Source: Anaeramoeba flamelloides (Eukaryota > Metamonada > Anaeramoebidae). From it: a DNA stretch of 64,000 bases. Position numbers and translations under genes: made by a program. The stretch lies in NCBI GenBank assembly GCA_027625915.1, contig JANTQA010000015.1, positions 10,755,001 to 10,819,000 on the forward strand, read 5' to 3'. The notes beneath the pieces were generated by a model that saw only the letters and a program-made list of their open reading frames with translations, was not told the origin of the DNA and did not search any database. Within the stretch, counting starts at the first letter, position 1, and the number at the start of each line of letters is the position of its first letter. Positions 22,998 to 36,400 of this stretch are shown in pieces.

Positions 22998-23303
22998 ATG
23001 AACAATAACGAACTTGACAATCTTCTCCTTTCAATGGAAAAAGAACTTAAACAAACAGAGAAACAACTTGAAGAAGAATCAAAGGCACTTGATAAAAAAG
23101 AAGAGGAGTGGAAAAAACAAGTTGAAGAATATAAAAAAAAAGAAAAACAAAGAAAAACTGAGTTAAAGAAACTTGAAGAACGAGAAGATGAATTAAAAAA
23201 AGAAATCGAAAAAAATACAAAAGAAATTTCAACGATGGAACAAGAACTTGAAGAGTTATTAAATAACATTAAAGAAAAAATTGAAAAAGTAAAACAAATT
23301 TAA
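22998..23303 (+). CDS. Short coiled-coil protein, function unknown
   Basis: A 101-aa intronless frame with ATG at 22,998 and TAA stop. After MNNNELDNLLLSMEKE nearly the whole chain is heptad coiled coil rich in Glu and Lys (KQTEKQLEEESKALDKKEEE, KKLEEREDELKKEIEK, MEQELEELLNNIKEKIEK), with no Pro or Gly. There is no signal peptide or membrane segment. Such a short free coiled coil could dimerise or act as a partner of a larger complex, but nothing in the sequence says which. A homologue search would often hit unrelated coiled coils. The regular heptads and clean start and stop favour a real gene, though the small size leaves doubt. Confidence 0.55.
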   Translation: MNNNELDNLLLSMEKELKQTEKQLEEESKALDKKEEEWKKQVEEYKKKEKQRKTELKKLEEREDELKKEIEKNTKEISTMEQELEELLNNIKEKIEKVKQI

Positions 23304-24085
23304 GCACTAATTCGTTAGACAACATTTCTAAAATTTTTTTGATCAGATCCAATTTATACAAAAAAAAAAACAAACTTAAAAGAAATAATTCTTTTTTTTT
23401 TTTTTTTTTTTCTTCTCTTTTTTTTCTGTTTCTTGTTTGAATTTTTAAAATTCAAATACAATAATTCCATAAGTTTCATAAAAAAACAAACCACAACAAA
23501 CTTGGTTTAATAGTAAAACCAAGATCCACAAATTATTAAACTTCTTTTTTCTGTTTTTTATTTTTTATTGTTTTTTAATTTTTTTTTGTTCTGTATTCAT
23601 TTTTCTTTAGAACAGCACAGCTCCTTCCTTTTTTTAATTCGTTTCTTTTTTTCCTTTCCTTTCCTTTTCTCGATGTTAACCTTTCTATAGTTATCTTTTT
23701 CTTTTCTTTTCTTTTGGTGAGTTGTTTGTTTGAAATCTCTGTATTAGATCTCTGAATTTATAATCTAATTACTTGATTAATCACCATTTCTCCAACAGGA
23801 AAAAGTGAGACTGCAATTAGGTGCCTTTGAAGTTTTTTGATTCTTTTTATACCAGGGCCTGAAATGAGATACTTTTTGAAAAAAAAAGTTCAACACAATT
23901 TTTGCTTCAAAGCCTGACCAAAAAGGAAAAGTCAGAGATAATTAATAAAACAAAAAATTAAGGCTTAAAGACAAAATGAAGGATTTAACACAATAAAAGT
24001 TTTTCTAATACTACTTTTAGTAGGGGTTTTTCTTTGATTTCTCTATCATTAAAAAAAAAAAAAAATAATTCAAATAAAAATTTCG
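23304..24085. other. Gene-free low-complexity stretch
   Basis: The 3' flank of the coiled-coil gene has poly-T, CTTTT and CCTTT runs (23,390-23,720). No gene is recognised. Confidence 0.4.
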
Positions 24086-24089
24086 AAAC

Positions 24090-24700
24090 ACTGATTTGAA
24101 TTTATTATAATACTGTCTTTTGGTCAAGTGTTTGTTCTTTGGTTTATCTATTAAATAAAAAATATGTTCAAAAAAATTGACTATTTTTGAGATCTCCAAA
24201 ACCACACCATCGATTTTCCATTGAAAAATAGATATAAATTGTGGGTTTGTTGATTTAATTGATAAAAATATAATGAATTATTATTTGAAGTTAATAGGCT
24301 TCTTCTTTTTATTTGATCTTGCTTTTCATTTTACGTATTGATTATCTATTAAAAATTGTGTTTGTACTTTTTTTCCCAATAACTTTGTTTTTCACACTCA
24401 GAAAGACAAAACAATAAACAGTATTTTTTAAAAAATTACCATTCATTGATTTTAATATCGATTTGAAGAAATTCCTAGGAAAAATTAATAGAAAAAAGAA
24501 TTAATAAAAAAAAAGAAAAAAGAGTCAACATGTGCAAAAAATGATATCATAATATTTTTTTAGTTTTTTTACTAAATTTGTCTTTTTCCAAAAACTATGA
24601 AAAAAATTTTCTGATGAGCAACGACTGAGAAAGTTTCTTGTAAACAAAAATGGGGTTTCAGAGCAAAAAAATTCGATTTAATAATTGAATAACAATGTTT
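24090..24700 (-). repeat. Dispersed repeat family F, copy 2 (inverted)
   Basis: In reverse complement 24,090-24,330 matches 5,790-6,000 closely around GGTTTTGGAGATCTC and TTAACTTCAAATAATAA. Weaker similarity to 5,560-5,760 extends to about 24,640. No terminal repeats were found. Confidence 0.55.
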
Positions 24701-25785
24701 GGGGTTGTTGTTATTTTTTGATTTCTGAAAATTATTTACAATTTTGTAATTACTGTTTCTTCCCCAAACATTATTATTCTTTCCTTAAATTTTTTTTTTT
24801 AGATATTATAAACATCAAGCTTGTTGGCAAGAAACCTGTACAATGAGGGAGCATCCGAAAAGTTTTAGAATTTTTCGAAAAATGACAAATTTCGTAAAAA
24901 AAACTTTAAATAATGTGATATCACTTTTTTGCAGATGTGATTTTTAGACTTTAACTTTTTTTAAAAAAAATAAAATGATCAAACAATTATTTCTGATTTT
25001 AAAAAAAAACTTATCTCATTTTAAAATATTTTAACCTTATTTTATATTGTTGTTATTATTATTATTTTTTTTTATTACAAGGTTCCTAAAAAAACTTAAA
25101 ATATTAATACATCTTTTTCTACATGTGTTATGTAATTAGATTCAACCAATAGAAATCTAAAATTAAAGTACGTTGATTAAGAAGGTAAAAAAATTTGAAT
25201 TCATAATGTTAAAATGTCTTTAAAAATTATTTTTATCAAATAGTTAGATAAGTTAAACTCATTAATTAAAAATGATTTTGGTTAATGCAAAAACTGAACA
25301 AATTTAATAAAATAATACAAATTTCGAAACAAATTTAAATGTTGAAACATTTATATTCAGACTTCAAATTAAAAAAAAATCATATCTCAAATAAAATAAA
25401 GATTAGTTGATCAAAAAAGTTCACATTTATTCTAAAATTAATAAAATAATTAAAAAAGAAATTATTTGGAACAAATTATCTCGAAATATTTCTGAAAACA
25501 GTCTTCAAGATCTAGAATAGTGCTCAAAAAACCGATTGTTTTTTTATTTTGTATTTAAGGGGGTTATTAACCAGAAAGATATTATCAATTCTTGCACAAT
25601 ACTATTGTTCTTGTTAAGAGACTATAATAATCTACTCAGCATCGTTCCGATTTTATTTTATGCCAACTTGAATAAGTAAAGTTGACAAACCATCTAAATT
25701 TTGAATGGGTATTAAATTTACACTAAAACCTAATTTTTTTTTTTCAAAAATAAAATAATGAACTAATAGATTCTTTTTACATATT
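24701..25785. other. Gene-free AT-rich stretch
   Basis: No supported gene or RNA. TTTAAGGGGGTTATTAACCAG at 25,554-25,574 resembles the ends of TTAA-flanked elements, but no partner end was found. Confidence 0.35.
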
Positions 25786-25789
25786 ATTT

Positions 25790-26095
25790 TCACATATCGA
25801 AAATAAATAGAAACATAGCTAGCATTATCGAAAAGAAATCACATCCAACCATTCTTGATCTATTGATCTTTCTAATTAATGATAAATCTTGAAAATTCCA
25901 AAATTATAAAAATAGTTTACTTTTGGTGGTTCTAAATATTAAATACTTGAACACTTTTATTTTGAGTTCTATTTTTATATTTGAAAAGGAATTATAAAAA
26001 AAAATTTCAAAATTATATTATTTAATTGAGAAACTTCAAAAAAAATCTTCTAATTTATTGTTCAATAATATTTATAATAGATTTTTTAGAATTAT
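25790..26095 (+). mobile_element. Internal fragment of family B TIR element
   Basis: Matches 7,270-7,560 of the 760-bp element (a GAAAATTC then AAAATAGTTTACTTTTGG then GTTCTA pattern, and CAATAATATTTATAATAG). The terminal repeats are missing. The open frame that starts here at 26,058 is therefore partly repeat-derived. Confidence 0.5.
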
Positions 26096-26471
26096 TTTAA
26101 TGTTAGTTAACTTAACATTATTTAGAGTTAATTATTGCAACTTAAATTCTCAACAAATATTGCATACACCATTTATTTATGAATCTAATATAATCCATTT
26201 TCATTATACTTTTTCGTTTTATGGTTTGAAAAAAATGGGTAAACAATTTTTTTTACATGAAATAAAGAGAGATATTTTCAAAAATAAAAAATATTTTTAT
26301 ATAAAAGTGATATTTTTTTGTTTCTTAATTAAAGTAGAAACATTTTTAAAAGTTTTAAAACAACTTTCGAGATAGTCGTTTATAAAAAATAAAATGATTA
26401 TTAAGCCCCTAATATTTATAATAAATAAATATCTCAATTTATAATAAAAAAAAAAAAAAAAAAACAAATTG

Positions 26472-26497
26472 TATATATATATATATATATATATATG
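26472..26497. repeat. (TA)n microsatellite
   Basis: A pure TA run next to the left end of the family A element. A TA-preferring insertion could explain the adjacency. Confidence 0.85.
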
Positions 26498-26711
26498 CCA
26501 AATTTAAAAATTAGTGGGCAAACTTTTTTCTTATTATTTTTTTCTTTTTTCATTTGTCTTTCAAAAAATTAAATGTTTACACTATATTTGTATTTATTAA
26601 CCCATATTGGTTATTATCTCTAAACACTTTATGAAATACATTGTTATTAAAAACAAAAATAATTAAATAAATTTTTTTCTGATAAAAAATCTGCCCCTAT
26701 TTTTGAAATTA
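26497..26711. mobile_element. Family A TIR element, copy 1
   Basis: Left end GCCAAATTTAAAAATTAGTG then GGCAAACTTTT; the right end on the other strand reads AATTTCAAAAATAGGGGCAG. Internal landmarks (CTTTCAAAAAATTAAATG, TATTGGTTAT) are shared with copies at 38.5, 50.0 and 59.5 kb. There is no coding capacity; it is a MITE-like derivative of about 215 bp. Confidence 0.65.
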
Positions 26712-27186
26712 ACGTTATATATATAACATATATAGAAACTCTAACCAACCCCCCAAAAAAACTTATTATTAAATTTAAAACTCAAACATAATTGATTTAA
26801 GGATTTGTCTTATAATTCTCATAAAATTTTTGATATTTAAAAAAAAAAAAATAGAAATAATTCTAATATTTAATTAAAATCAAATATTCTTTTTACAAAT
26901 TTTAAGTTTTATCAATGTAAATTTTAAATATCTAGTATTCACTTATAAAAAATATGTATTTATAATGATTATTCTGGTCAAATGATATTCTTTTAATTAT
27001 GTAAAGGAAGTTTTGAATTTAAATTTTATTATTTAGTTAATTATCAACAAATATTTTTACATTCTTGTATTTTTATAATTTTAATTACACCATTTTAAAA
27101 AGTAAATTTATATTAAAAGGGTGTAACGAATATATTTTTTCCTAATTAGAATTTTAAAAAAGGTTATTATGTAAAAAATCTAAAAA

Positions 27187-27324
27187 ATTAATAATATTAT
27201 TTCTTTGAATAAACAAAAAAAAAAAAAAAAAAAAAAAAATAGCTCAGTAAATTTAAGTAGTAACATTTCTTTTTATAAAAAATACTTGTTATTACTTAAC
27301 TGTTAATTGATAAACAACAACAAC

Positions 27325-27355
<31 letters not shown>

Positions 27356-27360
27356 CTTTT
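27187..27360. repeat. Poly-A tract and (AAT)n microsatellite
   Basis: A run of more than 20 A (about 27,217-27,239) and an AAT trinucleotide run at 27,324-27,352. Both lie just downstream of the kinase-ANTH stop codon. Confidence 0.85.
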
Positions 27361-27486
27361 TTTAGACCTTTAATAAATAATAAATAAAAATCCATTAAAA
27401 GTTACAACAATAGGTAATTTATAAATTTTATTTTAATTAATTTTATTTCCAATTTAATACTGCAAAAGGATTGTCATCTTTCTTTT

Positions 27487-30400
27487 TTATTTTTTTTGTA
27501 CATTATTATTCTGAAGATTATTTTTTTCATTCTTTGTTGTTGTAACAATTTTTGTTCGATCATATTTTTTAATATTACTGCTTTTTTTCAAGTTTTTTTG
27601 ATTTAAATTATTTTGATTTTGTTTATTTATATTTTTAATTCTTTGTTTTTCATTTATTCTCTGATTTGAATCGTTATTTTGCTGTATTTCATGGTTACTA
27701 CTATTTTTAGAATCAGTAGAAACCATAGAAGAAGTATTTGTAGTTTTTTCTTTTTTATTATATTGTTTCTCTATATTTGGTTTAGTTTTATTGATAGTCT
27801 TTTGAACTTTTTCATGTATAGGAGTAGGCATGTTAGTTTTTTGATTATGATATTTCTTTTGTTTTACTTTTCTTTTTCCAAATGTAGAATTTTGTAATTC
27901 CTTTTCATAATTAATTTTTCCATTTGTGGATCTCATTTTTAATAATCTCATAAAGGTATCTTCATTATTACTTGGGGGCAATTTATAACGGTTCCAAGTT
28001 CTCCGACTTTGTTTAAAAACCGGGCGTTTTTTAGGCAATTTACTTGGTCCATATAAATTTTTTACAATATTGATAGCCAATACACGATCAAAGTATTCTT
28101 TTTGTAGTTCCAAATGCTCCAGGAAGTTTTGAAATAATTTATGTTTTCGTAAATTTTGAATTAATGCTGTACAATATAACCTTGAAAAGATAAAGCAAAT
28201 TGTTTGATAAACTGCCATACTTTCATTTAAAATTAAAAGTAAGCAACCACATTGACATTCATCTAAATTACTATCAATTAAATTTTGATATCTCTGATCA
28301 ACTGTTAATTGAAGATATCCAATTAATAATTTTTGATATTTGATTAACTTTTCAATTGTGGCAACTGAGATTGGTCCCCTTCCGTAACATGGTTCAAAGA
28401 TTCCATTTTCTTGTAAATCTGCCAAATAAGTATCAATGGAAAAGCTTCCTTCAAATTCTGGACATTGTAAATGAAATTTAATTTTTGCTTGGATAATTTC
28501 AATATAATATAATAAAATTTTCCTATAAATTGTTATGTTTTTTGTTTGCTTTTCCCAATTTTGATATAATTTTTTAATAATTGAACTTTGGCAATTAATT
28601 TCACTGAGAACCTTTTAATTAAAAAAAAAAAAAAAAAAAAAAAAGATTGAAAAAAAAAAAATTATATAATAAAGCTTTATAATAAATAAATACTTTCAGG
28701 TGTTTTAAAAATTTTTGAATTATAGATATTTTAAATTTTAAAATATGTAAATATTTCCAAGTTTTTTTTTTTTTACTAATATATTTTTGATCATAAATTG
28801 AAATTACAAAATTTTATAAATTATATTTATAAATAATAAAACGGGATTGAAGTGAGTTCCATTTATAGCAATAATTTTGAATTGTTTCTCTTATTATGAG
28901 ATTATCAGTAAAGTAACAATTATTTAAGGAAAAAACATCTTTGCCAACTTTAAAAATTTCTAATTTAGTTACATTATACAATATTTGAGATCATATTTTG
29001 TTGAGAATTTAACTCTTGAAATTATTTATTTGACTAAACATTTTAATTTTTTTTTAATAAAAAAAAGAGTGGAGGGTGTCTTGGTATAGTGTATTCTAGT
29101 TAAATGGGAAAAATCAAAATCAAAATACTAAAAAAACTTCTAAAAAAAAAAAATTAATAAAATCCCTTGTTTCTTGATCTTTGATGTATTATTTATTATA
29201 CTTGCTTCTGAACTAATTAAGTTTTATTTTTAATTTTGAATGCAAAAACATATTTTTGAACAAATTTTTTTAAATAAATATCTTTTTATGTTTTCTAAAA
29301 TTTCCTAACTGAATTTATATTTCAATTTTTTATTTAATCCATCTAATTATAGTTTTTAGTAAGGGAAGTACATATTTTGTAAATTCTTTCTTCAGAAAAA
29401 GGGATTTATTGGATAAATGTGTCTGATTTGATAATTATTCACCATTCGAAGAATGTAGAGACTTAAATCCTTAATCATGATTTAATTTTTTTCTCATTTT
29501 TTCAATTATTTTGGGTTGAATCTTTTGAAGTTTTTTTTTGATTTCGGTAATTTAATATCTTTACTTTAATTTTTGAACAATATTCTTGATTTTAGCTTAT
29601 GTTTGATAAAAAAATATTTGAAAAAAGAATTTTGAAAAACAAATTGTAAAAAAGTGGTTTTTGTAAAATAATAATGAATTGTATTGGTTGAAAAAATCTA
29701 GGTAATGCCTTTTTTTGGGTTCATTTAAATTAAGAATATTAAGATACAAATTGTCCAAAATAATTTTTGTTCTTTTGTATTTTTTTTTTTCATATATGAT
29801 TTAAATCATTTTATTTGAAAGGTGATCTTTCTTGTTTATTTTTCAAAGTGAAATTTTTTGTTTCAAATTCACTCCATTTCTTATGTTGGTTTATTTTTTA
29901 CTCTTTGATTTCTTCCAAAAACCTATATCATACTTCTAGATCCAATTAATAATTTTATAAAACCAAAAATTAAAAAAAAAATTTTTTTTCTATCAATTAA
30001 AATGTTAAAAGACTCAATTCACTACTATGAAAAAATAAAATTGAAAAAAAAGTTAGAAAAACTTATTATTATAATTACCATTTCATCCTTGTTAATCGAT
30101 TTTATTCACAAAATATCAAACATTCATGTTCTTAACAATCTTGGACTTGTTACATTTATTGTTGTTAATAATACTACGATTTTTAAAAGTCTCTAGTCGA
30201 GAAAAAAGGTCTATTGTTTCGGGTAAAATTTTTTAAATGGAAATGACAATGAATTTTCCTTAAATTCAACTTTAGGATATTTTTTTGAATAGATAATAAC
30301 TAATAGTTTTGAAAACACTCCACTCATCTAAAAAAACCCAAATACCTATAAAAATAAATGATGATAAATATTCTCTTTCAGATGTATTTTTACTTTTCGA

Positions 30401-33400
30401 AATATACCTAAAATTTCAAAAATTTTCTGTTTATTTCAAAAATTAAAAAAAACATAACAAAAAGTGTCTGTAGAGTACCTCAAGTACCTAGCTTTTTTTT
30501 AATTTAAGAAATTATAAGAAAATTTCAAAAATTTTCTTTTTATTTCTCAAATTAAAAAAAAGCGAAGGGAAGTTTTCCAGAATTCAAAAGAATAGAGAAA
30601 AACTTTGTATTTTATTAAATTCTGAAAAAGCTCAAGAAAAGTTATGTTAGGTTATTATAAATCTATAGAAATAATAAGATAATTTCTTAAATTTTCTATT
30701 TATTTCAAAAATTAAAAAAAAAACCTAACCAAAAGTGTCATAGGTGTTCTTGATGTTTTCTGTTTTATTTGTGATGTGTTCTAGGGTTTTTTTACTTTTT
30801 GAAATAAACAGAAAATTTTAATACATTTTCAGTTTATTTTGAAAAGTAAAAAAAACCTAGAACACTTCACAAATAAAACAGAAAACTCAAGAAAACCTAA
30901 CGGAAAATCAAAAAAATACTATTATTCCCTTTAAAAAAATAAATAATTCTTTAATAATATGAATAATTGATTCCCTATTTGAAAGATATTCATCAGGTTT
31001 TAAATAATTTTAAAATATATTAAAATAACCTCTTAACTAGAAGCAAAAAATTATCCTAATTTTTTACTATTAATTAAAAAAAAATCTTAATAGAATCTGA
31101 AAAATTGGTTTTTTCAACTTAAATTGTAAAATATCTTTTAAAAATATTTTTTGATCAAGAATCTTTTCTTCACCAATAGTGTTTATTATAGTTGGTGCTA
31201 TTAAAAAGACCACAATTAGCAATTATTTAATTTTTTTTTGAAAAATAATTTTTCATGATCGTGTTGGGCTTTACTTTTGGCACTTTTCACAAATGGGGCA
31301 GTGAAGGTTATTTTGGTTTAATACTTTCAATATCAACCATTAATCTAATAATATTTTTCAGTAATTTTCTCATAATTAAAATTTTTGAAAAAGTGGAAAT
31401 ATACCTACTTCATTGATATTTAATTATTTTATAGTACACCAAAATTAAAAGAAATAATCACCTTTAACTAGATTTTTGTTATTTTTTTTTCATGTTGATT
31501 GGATTCGATTCGCTTCTTAAAAAATAATAAAAAAAAAAAAATTGGAAAAATGAAAAATTAAAATTTTCTAAATTTTACGTGTGGTGCGCCGTCTTGTAAA
31601 AGATTCATTATTAAATTAATAAATTTGAGTCCAACTAATGTATCGTTATCTATTGGTCTTTTCAGTGCATACAAAAATAAATTTTTTATTGTATCTTTAA
31701 ATCTATGTTTTTGTTCATCCCAAGTTTTGATAATTATTCTTCTGCTATATTTATTTTTTGGGATCTTTAGAGATGAGGAAGTATATTTCGTAATTGATGA
31801 ATCTAAATCATTTGAAAAAGTAGCTATTGCAGATTTGAATTTGATATTAAAGATATTAGATTTTTTAGAACTTGTATTTGATTGAAATTTAACTGTTTTC
31901 AATGGAATAGCTTGAGTAGTTGGATGTAACACCTGTTTTCGGTATTTTATTGAGAGGTTTTGTATGATTTGTTTCTGCTTTTTTGTAACTTTTATTTTTT
32001 TTACCATTATAACACTTTGTTTTTTGGTAAGTTGGATATTTTGATGTTTAATTTCTTTTTTCTTTTCACCCCCCTTTCTTTTTTCCTTTTCTTGTTCTTC
32101 CTTATTTCTCCCTTTATCAATTTTAATTTTATTATCATTTTTATATTTATATTCTTGCTTCTTATTATCTTCTTTAGTATCTTCAATATTACCAAAAAAA
32201 AAATCAATCGAATTATCTAGATGATAATTTGAGAAATTGTCAAATGAATCCAAAATATTATTTTGTTCAGTAATAATTTCATTTTGAAATTTATCGTTTT
32301 TAAATGGATCACTAATAATATGCTCATTATTCATCGCAAGATCTATAATTAAATCTGAATTTTTTATTAAATTATCTTGTTCTTTTATTTGTTTTTTAGT
32401 ATTATTATTTTCATTTTGATTCTCAAAAATTCCCAATGGGTCCAAATATACAATCTTTTTATTATTATTTGATATTAATACTTTATTCGAGTCCAGGCTT
32501 TTATTCTCCATTTTTTCCGTTTTGTTCAAATAATTAATATTTTCTAGATTATTAATTTCCTTTTTTTCATTTTGATTAAATGTATCATTATTAAAAAGAT
32601 CATTTTGATTCTCAATAATAATGTTTGATTGTTTATTTGCTTTAATAAAATCCTGTTTTGTCACATTGTTCTCAATCTTGACACTGTTGTTATTTTCCTT
32701 TTCGCCATTTGCATCATTTTCATCCTCTTCTTGAGAAATACCATTTTCTAAAGGATGAAACATATTATTTTTGTCTAGAATACTTAACTCAAATACTTCC
32801 TCTTGGGCATATAAAATTGTATTATTTTCTTTTTTATTATTTTTTATTTCTAACTTTTGTTTTTTATCATCATTGTAGTGAATAACGTTTTGGTTTTCTT
32901 TTTGTAAAGGGTCTAATATAACATCTTCGTTTGGGATTTTATTTGAATAATAACCAAAACTCTCGTTATTATTTTCACTTGTTTTGATATTCTTGTTAAT
33001 ATCAAATATATCATTTAGATTTATTTGATTGCTATCATTGTTCTTCATTTTTTTATTATTTTCTATATTCTTATTAGTACCAATAATTATAATATCAATA
33101 TCATTTTTATTATTCTTTTCAAAAAATAAATCTTTTTTTAATAGATCTGAATTATTTGTTTCATTGTTAGCATTATCATTATCTTTATCATCATTATTAT
33201 CTATTTCCTTTTCTTCAAGTTCCTCGTTAAAGTGCTCATTTTGGTAAATTGAGTGGTTTTTGTTTTTCTCGGTTGATTCAAAACTATCAAATTTAAAATT
33301 ATTTTTTAATTGTTTTTCAATAATTGAATCCTTTTCTTTTTCATTTTGTTTGTCAGTTTTCGAATATTTAACGCTGTCAGATTTAAACTCAGTATGATTG

Positions 33401-36400
33401 GTTTTATCATTATTAATAAAATTGTTTTCTTTTTCATTCTCATCTTTTGTCAGATATTGTAGATTTTCAAAATGTTCAGAATTTTCTTTTTTATTTTCCT
33501 TAATGTTGTTATTCAATCCTCCCTCCTTAAAACCATTTCCAAAAGAATTCGATTGTACTAAATTTTCTTTTTGATTTTTATTGATATTATCAAAAGAATC
33601 CTCTAATAATGAGTGATTATCTGTTTTTTCAGATTCTTCAAACTTTTTTTTCTCTTCTTCATTTTGAATTATTGGGGTATTTTGATATTCATTTGAATTA
33701 ATAAAAGATTCAAAAGGGGCTTGTTCAAGTTTTTTTGGATTTTGGTCATTTTCTTTTTCATTTCCAGTCTGAAATTTAATTAAATTCAACCCAAAACTTA
33801 CAATTAAATTCTCTTGCTCCTTATTGTTTCTGGTTAAAATATTTTTTTTCTCAGAAATATTATTATCAGAATTTATACCAAATGGATCAAAAAAAATATG
33901 ATTAGTATTTGTGGAATTTTCTTTTTCTTTTTCTTCTTGTTTTTTTTCTTCTTTTCTTTTTATTTTTATTACTTCTTCAGTACTTGGTTGATTAAAATTA
34001 CTTGATTTTTCAATTTTTTGTGTGTTTTTATTTTCTGTATTTTGGTACCAATCGAATGTATCAATAACTGTTTGTGGTTGAGAATTAGTTTTTTTTTCAA
34101 TTTTTTTCTCAATTTCTTCTTCTGGATTATCATACCAATCCAAAGTATCGAAAGCGTTTTGGGTTTGATTGTTTTGGTTTAATTTTTTGAAGGTAGGTGT
34201 TTTCTTTTTTTCCTTTTTGTTCTTTTTTTCAATTTTTTTTTCTTCTGAATTATTTATTGATGGTTTTGTAATCTTTTTTGGAAACACTCTTGGTAGAGGC
34301 TTTATTCCCCTCATTTTTGCAACACGCTCAATAACATCATAAATATCTGGTCTGATATCTGGATCTGATTCCAATAACCATTCAATTAATACAATCGCAT
34401 CTTGACTATAACCTGATTTTTTTGGGATTTTATAGGCTTTATTTAGGATTTGGAGAGTTGAGCCTTCATTAAAGACATCTTCAAAAAATAAAATTTTATA
34501 CCAAACACATCCCAAAGCCCAAATATCACTTTTCATATCAATTGTTTTTCTTAAAAATAAATCAATCATTTCCGGTGATCTATAAGCCAATGTTGTGTTT
34601 TTTTCAATATCGTTCTCTGCTTCATATCTTTCTTGTTGTGATTCAAGTGTATATATCCTCTGTGTAGCAGATCCAAAATCACATAATTTTATTGTTCCGT
34701 TTTGTGAAATTAAAACATTTTCGACCTATATGTTTTTTATTTTATTTTTATTATAAAAGTATTAAATTATTTTCACAGGAGTTAAAGTGCAAACCAGAAG
34801 AATGAGAAAATTGCAAAAAACTTTTTTTAATTTTATTTTATTTTTATTTTCTAAATAAACTGAAACATATCCCAAAAAGATATATCTAAAAAAGTATTAA
34901 TTGATCAAAATAAAATCAGAAATTTTCAAACAGAAAAAAGTATAATAAAACATTTTTGTTTATCCTCAAAGAAAAGTTTATTTCCTGATTTTATTCTAGT
35001 ATGTAGACACCAATGTCCTAAAAAACATTATTTGTTGGAAAGAAAGTTATTTTACAAAGATCCAATAGGATTTTGATTTTCAAATTTTTTGAAGGAAATT
35101 GTCTATTCAAAGAATAGGTAATATTGGTTTTATAAATAATCAACACTTTTGAAAAAAAAAAACCATAAATTTGATTATTTTTCAATGTAATTTTTTTTAT
35201 TTTTCTTTTTTTTTTTTTACTTTCTGAAAGAGTTTTTAGTTTTTTTTTTATTTATTAAAAATTAGAAAAGAACCAAAATAATCAAAGGGTACTTCTAATT
35301 CGGTTTATAAAATTCTGAAGAAGAAAAATAGTAGTAACAATTTGATTTCCTAGATATGTAATTTCCGGTATTAGGATTAACTTCAGTTGAGTTCTGTGAT
35401 TATATCTTCTATCGAGTAGGGTAACACATACCCAGGAAGTATTATGGTGGTAATTTATAAAATTTTGAATTTATTAACACCAAAGTAAACATCAAAATCC
35501 CATTCAACACTTGGGAGATAAAAAAAAATTTTAGTTTTTCGTTTTTCCTTGATTTAGTTTTTTTTTTTAATCTTGCTTTTCTTTCTCTTTTTCTTGTCTT
35601 CAATTTAAAATTAGATTTTTCTCCTTGCATTTTTAAAAGAAAGATGATAATATGAGTTATAATCTTGACGGCATTCGAAAAAGGATAAAAAAAACCAAGA
35701 GATCATTGTCTAGAAGAAATATGATGATAAGCTATAATTTTATCCCATTTGTATTTCAAAAACTGACCTGAAAAAAGTTAATATTAAAAAGTTTAAACTT
35801 ACTTTAAGATCCCTGTGGATAACTGGTTCGCGTAATGAATGCATCTGATACACTGCACAACATATGCTATAAAATATTTTTAATGCTTGGTTTTCATCAA
35901 AGCGTGAATTTTCGTTTAAAAGTACATTCATACGATCAATTAAGGAATCTTATTTAGGTTTCATTGTTATTTTTTTTATGGTTTTTACAAATAAGATACA
36001 ATAACGCCAGAAAATAGAAAAGAGAAAATTAATTTGGTTCATTTTATCAACTTTTTAAGAAGATTTTTTTTTTTGATCTTTTTTTGATCTTATGAATGTA
36101 TTAATATGTTTTTTATTTTTGGAGAATAAAAATTTTTTTTGGTGAAAAATCAAACCTCTACAATATTCCATTAAAATGTAAACGTAATTGTTCGAGTCTT
36201 CGCGAACTTTGGTATAACCATAAACCGAAATTACATTCTTTTTTGAACTAACAAGACTTTGAAAACGATATTCAGAAATGATCTTTTCTAACCCACTCCG
36301 AGAGTTATAAACCAATTTCTTAACAGCACAAATGTGATTTGTTCTGAGATCTATTGCTTTGAAAACATAACCATAGCTACCTATTGTTTTTTGAATTAAA

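Larger units (their letters stand above)
28612..31578 (-). other. Intron 4 of the kinase-ANTH gene, 2,967 nt, with nested repeats
   Basis: Donor GTAAAATT (G at 31,578) and acceptor TTAAAAG (28,612) preceded by a long pyrimidine tract on the coding strand. The intron holds family C repeat in two parts (29,340-29,990 and 31,250-31,410), separated by family E sequence with a hairpin array (about 30,230-31,250). A short frame at 28,800-28,960 (GKDVFSLNNCYFTDNLIIRE) looks coding-like but matches nothing I know. Confidence 0.7.

Noticed and set aside
26058-26375. 105-codon plus-strand frame
   Set aside because: It starts in family B repeat sequence and is low-complexity Phe/Ile/Lys/Asn without a domain.
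27487-28611. Stand-alone AP180-like gene with a non-ATG start
   Set aside because: The frame continues upstream of the apparent start to an acceptor, and the missing ANTH half is at the end of the kinase exon in matching phase.
29065-29110. tRNA-like wording GTCTTGGTATAGTGTATTCT
   Set aside because: It resembles a D-arm, but there is no T-arm GTTCRA box, anticodon stem or closing acceptor stem.
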